Below are positions 33,842 through 42,752 of a stretch of DNA of 64,000 bases, one piece after another. Position 1 is the first letter of the stretch, and every line of letters begins with the position of its first letter. Under the pieces are notes generated by a model. The model did not search any database and was not told where the DNA came from. It was given only the letters and a program-made list of their open reading frames with translations. Source of the stretch: JBDTVS01 sp040007095 (lineage in GTDB: Bacteria; Acidobacteriota; Vicinamibacteria; Vicinamibacterales; CAVVIG01); assembly GCA_040007095.1 (NCBI GenBank), contig JBDTVS010000241.1, positions 9,751-73,750 on the forward strand, read 5' to 3'. A program made the position numbers and the translations under genes.

Positions 33842-34507
33842 GTGACCTTCACCTTTCACGCGCTGTGGATGCTGTGCGGCCTTTCTGCCGCCGTGTTTGC
33901 CACCTACATCGCGTCCGCCACAACGACTCTTCATGAAACCGCGGCCGCCTCGGAGCGAACCGCGTTGACGCCGCCGACGTTGCGGTGGCGTGGCGGCCGG
34001 CTCGTCGCCTCGGTTGCGCTGGCATGCGGCTTCGGGCTGACCAGTTGGTGGGTTGGATCCGGCCGTCCGGTTGATGCGGCGTGGGCCGGCGGACTCGTCG
34101 CAGCGGTAGCCGCCACGCAGCTGGTGCTCCCCCGCCACCCCGCGTACCTGAGCGTGGCGTCTGGGGCGCTGGCCGCTCTATGGGCGTCGCTCCTTCATGT
34201 GCAGGGCTTGCCGCAGCCGATCGCGATGGCGAGCGGCGCCGCGCTCCCAATCGCGTCCGCGTATCTCTCGTTGCGGACACCTGCCTTCGCGCCGCCACTC
34301 TTGCAGGAAGAAGGGCTGGTTGCAGTGTTGGCGATCGGAATCATGGTCGCGGTGTTGCCCGCGGTGGCGCAGGGCTGGCAGTCGGCGATCGCGTTGAATC
34401 TGGCGGACAAGGGCGCCTCGCTGCCTCAGATGCCAGCCTGGCTGATGTCGTTTGTCGGCGCGTCGATGATCCTCGGTGCGCTGTCGTCATTATGGAGACG
34501 TGGTTGA
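33842..34507 (+). CDS. Polytopic membrane protein of the CobN-like operon
   Basis: 221 residues starting at a GTG, almost wholly hydrophobic with about six transmembrane segments (ALWMLCGLSAAVFATYIAS; LVASVALACGFGLTSWWVG; AAWAGGLVAAVAATQLVLP; LVAVLAIGIMVAVLPAVAQG; WLMSFVGASMILGAL). I do not recognise a named family with confidence. By position it corresponds to the small integral-membrane component that accompanies ExbB-like, DUF2149 and CobN-like genes in haem-uptake loci. Its end overlaps the start of the ExbB-like gene by 16 bp, so they are translationally coupled. Confidence 0.75.
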   Translation: MTFTFHALWMLCGLSAAVFATYIASATTTLHETAAASERTALTPPTLRWRGGRLVASVALACGFGLTSWWVGSGRPVDAAWAGGLVAAVAATQLVLPRHPAYLSVASGALAALWASLLHVQGLPQPIAMASGAALPIASAYLSLRTPAFAPPLLQEEGLVAVLAIGIMVAVLPAVAQGWQSAIALNLADKGASLPQMPAWLMSFVGASMILGALSSLWRRG

Positions 34508-35121
34508 ACATTCTCGGGCTGCTTGAAAATGGCCTGTTTGCGCTCGGGCAGGTGTTGCGCTTTCCGGTCATGGTCTTGCTGTGGGTCTGCGTCGGCGCGG
34601 CACTCTTCATGGCCGGCGGCTGCTTCGTGGAATTTCTCGCCCGGCGGCGTGAGCGCAGCGGCTTCAGTCTGAACGCGTGGTTGAAATCCGGCCCCGTACT
34701 CACCGCGGACGAGAACCGCCGGCGCCTGATGCCCGCGTTCCTCCGCGGCTTGATCACCGACGTCGAACGAGTCCAGAGCGACGGGCAGCTCGCACAGGGC
34801 GGGCTCGAACACCTCGTGCTCACCCGGGAAGAACGTGTGAGGCGTACGCTGGCGAACCCGCGCATGCTCGTCAAAGTCGGGCCGAGTCTCGGGCTCCTCG
34901 GCACGTTGATCCCCATGGGCGCGTCGCTCGCATCGCTCGCCACCGGCAATCTGGAAGCGATGGCGGGCCAGATGGTCGTCGCGTTTACGACCACGATCGT
35001 GGGCCTCGCCACCGGCACGCTGGCCTACATTGTCGCGGTCGTGCGTCAGGGCTGGGTCAACGAGACGGTGCACGAGCAGCGCTATCTCGCCGAACGGATC
35101 GCCGGCGAGTTGGGGGTTTAG
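34492..35121 (+). CDS. MotA/TolQ/ExbB proton-channel family protein
   Basis: 209 residues. There are N-terminal transmembrane helices (VLRFPVMVLLWVCVGAALFMAGGCFVEF) and two C-terminal helices containing the family core PRMLVKVGPSLGLLGTLIPMGASLASL and AGQMVVAFTTTIVGLATGTLAYIVAVVRQGW, the MotA/TolQ/ExbB pore signature. It is shorter and more divergent than ExbB proper and no ExbD-type partner is present; DUF2149 proteins take that place in related loci. The start ATG at 34492 lies inside the preceding gene. A proton-driven energising role for the CobN-like system is inferred. Confidence 0.85.
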   Translation: METWLNILGLLENGLFALGQVLRFPVMVLLWVCVGAALFMAGGCFVEFLARRRERSGFSLNAWLKSGPVLTADENRRRLMPAFLRGLITDVERVQSDGQLAQGGLEHLVLTREERVRRTLANPRMLVKVGPSLGLLGTLIPMGASLASLATGNLEAMAGQMVVAFTTTIVGLATGTLAYIVAVVRQGWVNETVHEQRYLAERIAGELGV

Positions 35122-35156
35122 GACTCGTAAGGAATGCGCTCTCGAGAGTAGAAGCC

Positions 35157-35507
35157 ATGGCCAGATTCCTCCATTTGCCTTCGCCCGAAGAAATCGCCGA
35201 AGAGGACCCCCTCGCGGGCATAGCCAACCTCTTCGACGTCTCGATCGTGTTCATCGTCGGCCTGATGATTTCGCTGTTTTCCGTCTACAAGATGGCGGAT
35301 TTGGTCGACTCGAAGAGCGAGGTGACGATGGTCAAGACCAACGCTCAGGGAGCGCAGGAAATCATCGTCAAGAAAGGGACCAAGGTCACTGCCTACAAGG
35401 TCAGCGGCAAGGCGATGACGGGACAGGGAGAGCGGCTCGGGACGGCGTACCGTCTGGCCGATGGGCAGGTGATTTACGTACCCGAAGGGCCGGCCGATGC
35501 GAAATAG
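35157..35507 (+). CDS. DUF2149 protein (single-pass membrane)
   Basis: 116 residues with the family hallmark EEDPLAGIANLFDVSIVFIVGLMISLFS near the N-terminus, giving one transmembrane helix, and a small periplasmic domain rich in Lys and Gly (QEIIVKKGTKVTAYKVSGKAMTGQGERLGTAYRLADGQVIYV). The topology is like ExbD/TolR (short cytoplasmic tail, one helix, periplasmic domain), and DUF2149 genes occur next to MotA/TolQ-like and CobN-like genes. It overlaps the CobN-like start by 11 bp. Confidence 0.88.
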   Translation: MARFLHLPSPEEIAEEDPLAGIANLFDVSIVFIVGLMISLFSVYKMADLVDSKSEVTMVKTNAQGAQEIIVKKGTKVTAYKVSGKAMTGQGERLGTAYRLADGQVIYVPEGPADAK

Positions 35508-38500
35508 CGAACCACGGAGCCCGGACAGGCGCGGCACAGCGGCACGCGCCACGGAACCATTTGAACCACAAAGGTCACAAAGAAGAATTGGGTTGTTCTT
35601 CTTCGTGTTCTTTGTGTTCTTTGTGTCCTTTGTATTCAAGTCTTCCGTCGCTTCGTCTCTTCTAATCCCGTCTTTCGTGGTTCCACTTGCGGCCCAGGCA
35701 CCGAAGCCGGTACGCATTGCCTTCGTGTTCTCCGACGGCAACATCCTCGGCGTGACGAAGGCGTTCAAGGCATTACTCGAGGAGCGGCCCGAGTTGCGCG
35801 GCCGCGTTTCCCTCTCCTTCCTCACCGAATCGGTGTTCGACGATGTGAAGCCGGCGGACATGATGGCGGCGGACGTGCTCGTGCTGGACGTCATGAACCA
35901 GCAGATGCTCGACCGCTTCAACACCACGCACAAGGTCGACCTGATCTCCCGGGTGCACGCGCACGGCAAGGTCATCGCGGTCGGCGAAGGGCTCGCGCCG
36001 AAAGAGACCTACGTCAGCCAGGGCGCGATCTGGGACGACCGCGCGCGCGGTCTCTGGGGGCATTCAGGCTTCACGAACCAGATTGGGCTGCTGAAGTACG
36101 CGCTGACGCAGGCGCGAGTCACGGGATTGACCGTGCCCGAGCCTCAGCCGAGCCTGGACTTCGGCTACTACTACCCCGATGGAAAGGCCGGTCAGGCGTT
36201 CGCGAAATGGGAGGAGTTCGACGCGTGGCGGCAGGCGCACGGCAAGCGGCGCGCGGGCGCACCACGAATTGCGGTCGGCTTCTTCAAATCCACCTTCTAC
36301 GGCGGCGAGACCGAACTGCTCGATGCGCTCATCGCCGAGATCGAGCGGGCCGGCGCCGAAGCGGTGCCGATCTTCGGCTATCCCGGCTCGGTGGCGCACC
36401 AACGGCTGCTGCTCGACGAGACGGGGCGTCCCCGCGTGGATGCGGCCCTGAGCTTTCTGTTCAACTTTGCCGATACCGAGGCGTGGAAGCTATTAGCGAA
36501 GGTGGACGTACCCGTGCTCCACCTCGTCAGCTTGTACGGCCGAACCGAGAAGGAATGGCGCGAGTCACACGGTGTGACGACGTTTGAGGGCACCTTCCAG
36601 GTGGCCGTACCGGAAGTGGCCGGAACCACGGCGCCGACGGTGGTCGGCAGCAAAGAGAAGGTCAAGGATCTCGAGACCGGCATCACGGTCATCGTCAATC
36701 ACCCGATTGCCTCCCGCGTGGCGACGGTGGTCCAGCGCGCCATTCGCTATGGCGCTCTCCGGACGAAAGCGAACCGCGACAAGCACGTGGCGCTCGTGTA
36801 CTACAACTACCCGCCCGGCAAAGCCAACATCGGCGCCAGCTATTTGAACGTGGCCGACTCGCTCGCCAACATCCTGCAGCGTCTGGCCAGCGATGGCTAC
36901 GACGTCGGGACGGCGAGCGACCTGTCGTCGGCCAGGGTGCTCGCGGACATCACCACCAAGGCACGCAACGTCGGCGGCTATGCACCGGGCGAACTGGAAG
37001 AGATGCTGGCGCAAGGCGACGCAGTCCGCGTGACGGTGAACGAGTACCAAGAGTGGCTGAAAGGGTACGCGCCCGGACTGCGGGCCAAGCTGCTGAAGGA
37101 CTGGGGCGCGCCTGAGAAAAACACGCTGATGGCTGTGGGCGGAGCCAATGGCCCGAGCATCGTGATCCCCGTCGTGCGATATGGAAACATCGCGCTCCTC
37201 CCCCAGCCTGCGCGCGGCTGGGGCGAGGATGCCGAGAAGATGTACCACGCGAAGGATCTCGCGCCGCACCATCAGTACTTCGCCGCCTACGCGTGGCTCC
37301 GCAACGGCTTCAAGTCCGACGCGGTCGTTCACGTCGGCACGCATGGCACACTCGAATGGCTCGACGGCAAGGACGCCGGTCTCTCGGAAGAGGATGCACC
37401 CGACGCGTTGATCGCGGACCTTCCCGATCTCTACATCTACAACGTCGACGTGGTCGGCGAGGGGCTCGTCGCCAGACGCCGCGGGATGGCAACGCTCATC
37501 GATCACATGGTGCCGCCGTTCACCAAGGGCGGCCTCTACCCGGAGCTCGCCGCACTGGCCGAGCTCGTCAGCGACTACGAGAAGAACGAGGGCAAGAACC
37601 CGGAGCTGGCGACGGCCTACCTCGAACGGATCCGGGAGAAGGTGATCGCGCTCGGGATCGCCAAGGATTTGAGCCTCGACCTCGCCCAGCCGGGCAGCCT
37701 CGACGAGGCGACGATTCACCGCGTCGAGAACCAGTTGATGGAGCTGAAAGGCCAGAACATTCCCTTCGGTCTTCACGCGTTCGGACGCACGCCGGACAAA
37801 GCACTTCGCGATAGCACGATCGACGCCATCGTCAGCGCGGATCGCAGTCTGCTGCCTGGCAAGGCCGTGGTGCTTGCGGCGGAGATGGAGGCACGCATTC
37901 TGGCGTCAGGACCGCGCGAGCTCGACAGCCTGCTGCACGCGCTTGGCGGCGGCTTCGTCCCGGCGGGCAGCGGCGGCGAGCCCATTCGCAATCCTGACTC
38001 GTATGCGACTGGAAAGAATTTCTACGGCATCGATCCGGACAAGATCCCCAAGCCGGCATCGTGGGAGATGGGCGTGAAGCTGGCCGAGCAGATGCTGGCC
38101 GACCACGTGAAGAAGCACGGCCGCTATCCGGAGAAGGTGTCGTTCGTCATCTGGGGCGACGAGACGATGCGCCACGAAGGCGTCCTCGAATCGCAGATCT
38201 TCTACCTGCTCGGGACGAAGCCGGTGTGGGATGGCCGCGGCAAGGTGATCGACGTGGCGGTCGTCCCCAGCGCCGAGCTCAAACGGCCGCGCGTGGACAT
38301 CGTCATCGCGTCCGCGGCCGAAGGCATGTTCCACAACGTCACGCTGCTGATGGACAAGGCCGTACAGAAGGTCAAGGCGCTGGACGAGGCCGAGAACTTC
38401 GTCCGCCGTCACTATCTGCAGACCAGGACGCAGTTGATGCAGCAGGGATATTCGGAACAGGACGCCGATCGCCGGGCCGGCGTTCGCATCTTCGACGAAC

Positions 38501-39666
38501 CGCCGGGCATCTTCAACCTCAACACCTCGACGATCGTCGCCGCGAGCGGCACCTGGGACACCGACAAAGGTTTCGCGGACGACTACATCCGCAAGATGGG
38601 ACATGGATACGGCAACGGCTTCTGGGGCGAGCCGATGGCGGACGTCTTCCGCATGGCACTCTCGGGCACCGAGAAGGTCGTCCACAGCAGCTCGACGATG
38701 CTCTACGGCGCGCTCGATAACGACGACATGTTCATGTACATGGGCGGGCTCGCCGCCGCCATTCGCAGCATCGACGGCAAGAGCCCCGAGTTGGTGGTCA
38801 CCAACACGCGCGACCCCGGCAAGCCGGAAATGACGTCGATGGACAAGTTCATCGGCACCGAGTTCCGCTCTCGCTACGTCAATCCGACGTGGATCGAGGG
38901 CATGAAGAAGGAGGGCTACGCGGGCGCGGGCGCCATGCGCGAGTTCGTCGAGTACCTGTGGGGCTGGAACGCGACGGTGCCCGAAACCGTGGACGGCGCG
39001 ATGTGGAAGGAAACGTTCGACACCTACGTCGAGGACAAGAAGAACCTCGGCATGAAGGAATTCTTCGAAAAGAGCTCGCCCTATGCCTATCAGGACATGA
39101 CCGCCCGGATGGTGGAAACGGTCCGCAAGGGCTATTGGAATGCCGATGCCGCCACGACCACGAAGCTGCTCACCGAGTACATCGAGAGCGTGAACGCGCA
39201 CGGCGCGAGCGGCGCCGAGCTCACCACCGGCAACGCACGGCTCTCGAAGTACGTCGTGGAACAGGCCAAGGCTGCGGGAGTTCCGGTGCCGGAGATCGAG
39301 GGCTTTCAACGCGCGATGGAACGCGCCATGGGCGGCTCGATTGCCAACGGCGCGAAAGTGACGGAGAATTTCGTCGCACGAAACGAAGCGCCGCCGGCGT
39401 CCTCGGTCCAGACACCACCGCAGGCCGATCCGCTTGAGCAGAGGCCGCAAGTACAGGCTCCGGTCCCGAGCGGCTCCAACTCGGCGGCCGCTTTGCACGG
39501 GTACCTGATGGAGGAGCACGATCGATCGCGGCCGGCGCCGAGCAAGCCGATTTCGCTCGGGGCCTCGACCGAATGGACGGCAGCGGCTGCCACGTTCCCG
39601 GTGCTGCTCGGCCTGATCGCGTGGCGCCGCCGGCAGCTACGGCGATCCTTGGCCGGCAGCCGCTGA
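35497..39666 (+). CDS. Membrane-anchored CobN/HmuS-like chelatase
   Basis: 1389 residues of the CobN/magnesium-chelatase H superfamily. Conserved pieces include YYNYPPGKANIGASYLNV (about residue 432), HVGTHGTLEWLDGKDAG (about 612), HEGVLESQIFYLLGTKPVWD, GYGNGFWGEPMADVFRMALSG (about 1037) and SRYVNPTWIEGMKKEGYAGA. Unlike cytoplasmic cobaltochelatase CobN, it starts with hydrophobic and signal-like stretches (residues 32-68, ending FVVPLAAQA) and ends with a helix followed by RRRQLRRS, so the body is probably periplasmic and anchored. Without CobS/CobT and with TonB/ExbB-like partners it matches HmuS-type proteins, reported in Bacteroides to release iron from haem. Cobalt or corrinoid handling remains possible. 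A repeat element encodes part of the N-terminus. Confidence 0.9.
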   Translation: MRNSEPRSPDRRGTAARATEPFEPQRSQRRIGLFFFVFFVFFVSFVFKSSVASSLLIPSFVVPLAAQAPKPVRIAFVFSDGNILGVTKAFKALLEERPELRGRVSLSFLTESVFDDVKPADMMAADVLVLDVMNQQMLDRFNTTHKVDLISRVHAHGKVIAVGEGLAPKETYVSQGAIWDDRARGLWGHSGFTNQIGLLKYALTQARVTGLTVPEPQPSLDFGYYYPDGKAGQAFAKWEEFDAWRQAHGKRRAGAPRIAVGFFKSTFYGGETELLDALIAEIERAGAEAVPIFGYPGSVAHQRLLLDETGRPRVDAALSFLFNFADTEAWKLLAKVDVPVLHLVSLYGRTEKEWRESHGVTTFEGTFQVAVPEVAGTTAPTVVGSKEKVKDLETGITVIVNHPIASRVATVVQRAIRYGALRTKANRDKHVALVYYNYPPGKANIGASYLNVADSLANILQRLASDGYDVGTASDLSSARVLADITTKARNVGGYAPGELEEMLAQGDAVRVTVNEYQEWLKGYAPGLRAKLLKDWGAPEKNTLMAVGGANGPSIVIPVVRYGNIALLPQPARGWGEDAEKMYHAKDLAPHHQYFAAYAWLRNGFKSDAVVHVGTHGTLEWLDGKDAGLSEEDAPDALIADLPDLYIYNVDVVGEGLVARRRGMATLIDHMVPPFTKGGLYPELAALAELVSDYEKNEGKNPELATAYLERIREKVIALGIAKDLSLDLAQPGSLDEATIHRVENQLMELKGQNIPFGLHAFGRTPDKALRDSTIDAIVSADRSLLPGKAVVLAAEMEARILASGPRELDSLLHALGGGFVPAGSGGEPIRNPDSYATGKNFYGIDPDKIPKPASWEMGVKLAEQMLADHVKKHGRYPEKVSFVIWGDETMRHEGVLESQIFYLLGTKPVWDGRGKVIDVAVVPSAELKRPRVDIVIASAAEGMFHNVTLLMDKAVQKVKALDEAENFVRRHYLQTRTQLMQQGYSEQDADRRAGVRIFDEPPGIFNLNTSTIVAASGTWDTDKGFADDYIRKMGHGYGNGFWGEPMADVFRMALSGTEKVVHSSSTMLYGALDNDDMFMYMGGLAAAIRSIDGKSPELVVTNTRDPGKPEMTSMDKFIGTEFRSRYVNPTWIEGMKKEGYAGAGAMREFVEYLWGWNATVPETVDGAMWKETFDTYVEDKKNLGMKEFFEKSSPYAYQDMTARMVETVRKGYWNADAATTTKLLTEYIESVNAHGASGAELTTGNARLSKYVVEQAKAAGVPVPEIEGFQRAMERAMGGSIANGAKVTENFVARNEAPPASSVQTPPQADPLEQRPQVQAPVPSGSNSAAALHGYLMEEHDRSRPAPSKPISLGASTEWTAAAATFPVLLGLIAWRRRQLRRSLAGSR
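35561..35639. repeat. Palindromic repeat inside the CobN-like coding sequence
   Basis: The left arm 35561-35587 (TTGAACCACAAAGGTCACAAAG...) is imperfectly complementary to the right arm 35596-35639 (...CTTTGTGTCCTTTGTATTCAA). Such CACAAAG/CTTTGTG palindromes are typical intergenic repeats; partial relatives occur at 31160-31218 and about 9607-9627. Here it is in frame and supplies residues 22-47, including the FFFVFFVFFVSFVF hydrophobic helix. Confidence 0.65.
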
Positions 39667-39799
39667 GTTTCATCGAAGGGTCGAGTGGACGGCAAACATT
39701 CTGCAATCGAGTGTCTACGTCACTGTAATGAAGGATTATTCCGGTCCCGAATTTTCGCACGCTGCGGCGGGCGTCTGATCCCGCCAGAGGAGATCTCTC

Positions 39800-40048
39800 G
39801 TGGACGCAACGATGAATCGCAATAAGGTCGCTTCGATGGTTGCCGTGGTCTTGAGCCTCGCCACGATCCCGGCTGCCTGGATGTTCGCATTCGGGGCGGT
39901 TCCAGCATTGGCGATCGTTCAGGGCGACAAAGCCGGCGGGCGCATGGGGCCATGGGTCTTTACCTGGGCGCTCGTCTGGGTGGCGACGCTGGCGGCGCTG
40001 GTCGTCGCCTGGCTGTGCTATGTCTCGCTCGATGAATCGCGGTCGTGA
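39800..40048 (+). CDS. Small two-helix membrane protein
   Basis: 82 residues starting at a GTG with an excellent AGAGGAGA ribosome binding site. Two transmembrane helices are visible (VASMVAVVLSLATIPAAWMFAFG and GPWVFTWALVWVATLAALVVAWLCYV). No named family. Its stop overlaps the GTG of the next gene (GTGA at 40045-40048), indicating translational coupling. It follows the CobN-like gene by 133 bp of non-coding sequence in which I see no promoter of the repeat-box type. Confidence 0.72.
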   Translation: MDATMNRNKVASMVAVVLSLATIPAAWMFAFGAVPALAIVQGDKAGGRMGPWVFTWALVWVATLAALVVAWLCYVSLDESRS

Positions 40049-41268
40049 TCCGCACCGGTGTTGCGGCCGTCGCCCTGCTGGCCCTCGGTGGGAATTCACC
40101 GGCGTCCGCACCGGTCCAGTCGCCGGCCGTTGCCTCGGCCCGGCCGGACGAAGCGTCGCAGGACCACCCGCACCAGATTACCCAGAGCGGGCGCGGCGCG
40201 TACGAGGCGAGCCTGGCACCGTCCGGCGACGGGTTTACGGTCGCCTGGTACGACACGCGCGACGGGCACGCCGAGATCTACTCGCGGCCCCTCGACAAGC
40301 GCGGTGAGATCTCAGGGCCGGAGCGCCGGCTGACCTCCGGCACCGATCGCGCGTACGAGGCGGAAATTGCGAGCGTGGGCGACAACCTCGCCGTTGCCTG
40401 GTACGAAGTCGCCGCCAATCGATCTTCACATGCGATGATCGGTCTGTGGTCCAGAGACGGCCACCGGCTCTGGACCCGAGCGCTCGCCCTTCCCGAACGC
40501 ATCAGCAAGAACCCGGTCGTCCGCGCCGGGCGCGGCAGGATCTTCTGTGCCTGGCTGGCCGAGAACGCCGCGAGGGACTTCGAAGTCTACGCCGCCTGGT
40601 TCGATCTCAAGGGGAACCCGAGCGAGCCGCCCCAGCGTCTTGGTCCCGCGGGACAGACCACCTGGAACGTGAACGCGACTGTCGACGACCTCGGGCGCGC
40701 GTGGGTCGTGTTCGATGCCCGCGTCGGCACGCGTACGGACGAGATCTTCGTCGCCCGCGTCGACAAGACCACCAGCCGTGTCACCAGACTCACCACGGAC
40801 GATGGGCGGGCGTCGAAGTATCCAGACCTGGCGGTGGGGGGCGGTCGCGTGGCGCTCACGTGGTTCGACGAGCGCGACGGCAACAAGGAGGTCTACCTGT
40901 TCGTCGCGCGCGAAGAAGAGCTCGTCGAGGGATTGGAAAACCGGGCCGTCCGGATCACCAATAGTTCCGGAGAATCGATCGGCGCCTACGTCGCGTGGAA
41001 TGCCAAGCGCCGGCGCTTCGGGTTGTCGTGGTGCGACAACACCGACGGCCAGCACGAGGTCTACTTCCAGTCGTTCGACGATCAGGGCCATCCGATCGCG
41101 CGCGCCCGCCGACTCACCTTCAACGCGAGCGACTCGCTGATTCCCGCCATCACCGCGTCCGGCGATGGTTTCGCGCTGGCGTGGACTGAGTACACCGCTG
41201 CCCGCGGCGCCGTTCACGAGCCAGACAACGGACGCTCGGAGATCGCCTTCATGTTGGTCCGACAGTGA
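40045..41268 (+). CDS. Secreted beta-propeller protein (sialidase/BNR-like repeats)
   Basis: 407 residues with a signal peptide (MIRTGVAAVALLALGGNSPAS). Repeated blades are of the type GDGFTVAWYDTRDGHAEIYSRPLDKRGE, GRVALTWFDERDGNKEVYLFVA and RRFGLSWCDNTDGQHEVYFQSFD. The W-x-D-x-R-D-G motif recurs about six times and resembles Asp-box/FG-GAP-like propellers that bind Ca2+ or glycans. No catalytic sialidase residues can be claimed. It is coupled to the small membrane protein upstream and may be a periplasmic or surface binding component of the CobN-like system. Confidence 0.8.
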   Translation: MIRTGVAAVALLALGGNSPASAPVQSPAVASARPDEASQDHPHQITQSGRGAYEASLAPSGDGFTVAWYDTRDGHAEIYSRPLDKRGEISGPERRLTSGTDRAYEAEIASVGDNLAVAWYEVAANRSSHAMIGLWSRDGHRLWTRALALPERISKNPVVRAGRGRIFCAWLAENAARDFEVYAAWFDLKGNPSEPPQRLGPAGQTTWNVNATVDDLGRAWVVFDARVGTRTDEIFVARVDKTTSRVTRLTTDDGRASKYPDLAVGGGRVALTWFDERDGNKEVYLFVAREEELVEGLENRAVRITNSSGESIGAYVAWNAKRRRFGLSWCDNTDGQHEVYFQSFDDQGHPIARARRLTFNASDSLIPAITASGDGFALAWTEYTAARGAVHEPDNGRSEIAFMLVRQ

Positions 41269-41320
41269 AGCCTCGCATCGAACCGACCAGAAGAAACCCG
41301 AGGGTCTCGTCGAAGAATTT

Positions 41321-41376
41321 CTGACGGAGAATTCAGAGTATCTTTCAGCAGAGCTCGGCTAGGATGACTCCACAAT
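41321..41376 (+). promoter_or_regulatory. 11-bp direct-repeat box and -10 upstream of the lipocytochrome/cupredoxin genes (site B)
   Basis: CTGAC at 41321, TTCAG at 41332 (11 bp apart) and TTCAG at 41344 (12 bp, one extra base relative to the other sites). CACAAT at 41371-41376 is 22 bp after the last half-site, as in the others; TAGGAT at 41360-41365, 11 bp after, is an alternative -10. Start codon of the next gene at 41399. Confidence 0.6.
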
Positions 41377-41398
41377 CAGTCGTATAAGGAAGTGATTA

Positions 41399-41983
41399 AT
41401 GCGAAGATTTACTTTGCTCTTCCTCGTAAGTTCCGCAGTGTTCGTCGTGGTGGCGTGCAGCAAGACCCAGGCGCCGCCGCCATCGTCCTTCCGGCCGACC
41501 TCCACCATCAAGGACCTGATGGATTCGATGGTCGATCCCTCGGCCGATGCCCTCTGGGAATCGGTCGCCACGATCGTCAGCGCGGCAGGGACCGAGGAGC
41601 GTCAGCCGAAGACGCCTGAAGAGTGGGCCAACGTCCGCCGCAGAGCGATCACCTTGATCGAGGCCACCAACCTGCTCATCATGGAAGGTCGCCACGTCGC
41701 AAAACCAGGCGAGAAGGCGGAAAACGAAGAGGTCGAGCTCGGGCCCGAGGAGATCGAAAAGTTGATCAACGAGGATCGGACCACGTGGATCAAGAACGCC
41801 TACGCCCTCAACGACGCGACAATGATCGCATTGAAGGCGATCGACGCAAAGAGCGCATCGGGCCTGCTCGACGCCGGCGAAGGCATCGACACGGCGTGCG
41901 AAAATTGTCACTTGAAGTACTGGTACCCGCTGAGCAAGCAGGCCGAGAAAGCCAAAGAAGGAGCGGGCAGCGTCAAGAAGTAG
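41399..41983 (+). CDS. Class-II-like c-type lipocytochrome
   Basis: 194 residues. Lipoprotein signal MRRFTLLFLVSSAVFVVVACS, then a helical domain with the haem motif CENCH close to the C-terminus (about residues 165-169) followed by LKYWYP. A C-terminal CxxCH after a four-helix bundle is the arrangement of cytochrome c' and related class II cytochromes. It is a paralogue of the proteins at 42753 and 55281 (shared SIKDLMDSMVDPSAD-like and WANVRRRAITLIEATNLL-like segments). Ribosome binding site AAGGAAG. The gene is preceded by box B and followed 13 bp later by a cupredoxin gene, so it may exchange electrons or metal with that protein. Confidence 0.88.
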   Translation: MRRFTLLFLVSSAVFVVVACSKTQAPPPSSFRPTSTIKDLMDSMVDPSADALWESVATIVSAAGTEERQPKTPEEWANVRRRAITLIEATNLLIMEGRHVAKPGEKAENEEVELGPEEIEKLINEDRTTWIKNAYALNDATMIALKAIDAKSASGLLDAGEGIDTACENCHLKYWYPLSKQAEKAKEGAGSVKK

Positions 41984-41996
41984 CAGGAATTCCGCC

Positions 41997-42746
41997 ATGA
42001 GACCTTCGGCACTCATCCGCGTGGCCGCCGCCGTTCTGACGGCGGCCGTCGTTTTTTCTGGATCGGTCGCGATGGGCGGTGCACAAGCGCCCGGCCGCGG
42101 AACGATCAAAGGTCACATCAAGCTGACCGGCAAGCTTCCGGGCAACCGCGTCATCAGGATGGGGATGGATCCAAAGTGCGCCGAGGCGAACCGGGGCACG
42201 CGCGTGATACAGGAAACCGTCGCCGCGGCGATCGACGGCAGTCTCGCCAACGTGTTCGTTCACCTCCAGGGCACGTTCCCGCAGACGCCGGTGCCGGCCG
42301 AGCCGGTGGTGCTCGATCAGCGCGCCTGCGTCTATCGGCCTCGTGTCATCGGCGTCCGCGTTGGCCAGACGCTTCAGGTGAAGAACAGCGACGACTGGCT
42401 GCACAACGTCCACAGTCTTTCGGCTCGAGGCAACGAGTTCAATGTCAGTGAGCCAAAGGCGGGCATGGTCCAATCGTTCAAGATGAAGAACGAAGAGGTG
42501 ATGCTGCACATCAAGTGCGACGTGCACAGCTGGATGACGTCCTGGGTCGGGGTCGTGACCAACCCGTATTTCGCGGTCACCAACGACGGCGGCAACTTCG
42601 AGATCGCGAACGTGCCGGCGGGGTCCTACACGATCCTGACCTGGCACGAGCAGTACGGTCCGCTGATGCAGACCGTGCGCGTTCGCGCCGGCGCCGCCAC
42701 CACGGTGGATTTTGCCTATGCGGGCACCGAGAAGCCGCCGGCGTGA
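41997..42746 (+). CDS. Secreted cupredoxin-like (plastocyanin-type) protein
   Basis: 249 residues with a signal peptide ending near VAMGGAQA. A cupredoxin fold is suggested by VGQTLQVKNSDDWLHNVHSL and, further on, EVMLHIKCDVHSWMTSWVGV. The His of LHNVH and the Cys, His and Met of KCDVHSWM are the usual type I copper ligands. A C-terminal Ig-like/carboxypeptidase-regulatory segment (GGNFEIANVPAGSYTILTWHEQYG) follows. These methanol/methylamine-type cupredoxin proteins are periplasmic copper carriers. It is co-transcribed with the lipocytochrome under box B. The convergent gene begins only 6 bp further on. Confidence 0.85.
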   Translation: MRPSALIRVAAAVLTAAVVFSGSVAMGGAQAPGRGTIKGHIKLTGKLPGNRVIRMGMDPKCAEANRGTRVIQETVAAAIDGSLANVFVHLQGTFPQTPVPAEPVVLDQRACVYRPRVIGVRVGQTLQVKNSDDWLHNVHSLSARGNEFNVSEPKAGMVQSFKMKNEEVMLHIKCDVHSWMTSWVGVVTNPYFAVTNDGGNFEIANVPAGSYTILTWHEQYGPLMQTVRVRAGAATTVDFAYAGTEKPPA

Positions 42747-42752
42747 TGGGGA

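Noticed and set aside
35497..39666. Aerobic cobaltochelatase CobN for cobalamin synthesis
   Set aside because: No CobS/CobT or other cob genes nearby, and the protein has a signal/anchor region and TonB/ExbB-type neighbours, which fit an envelope HmuS-like role better.
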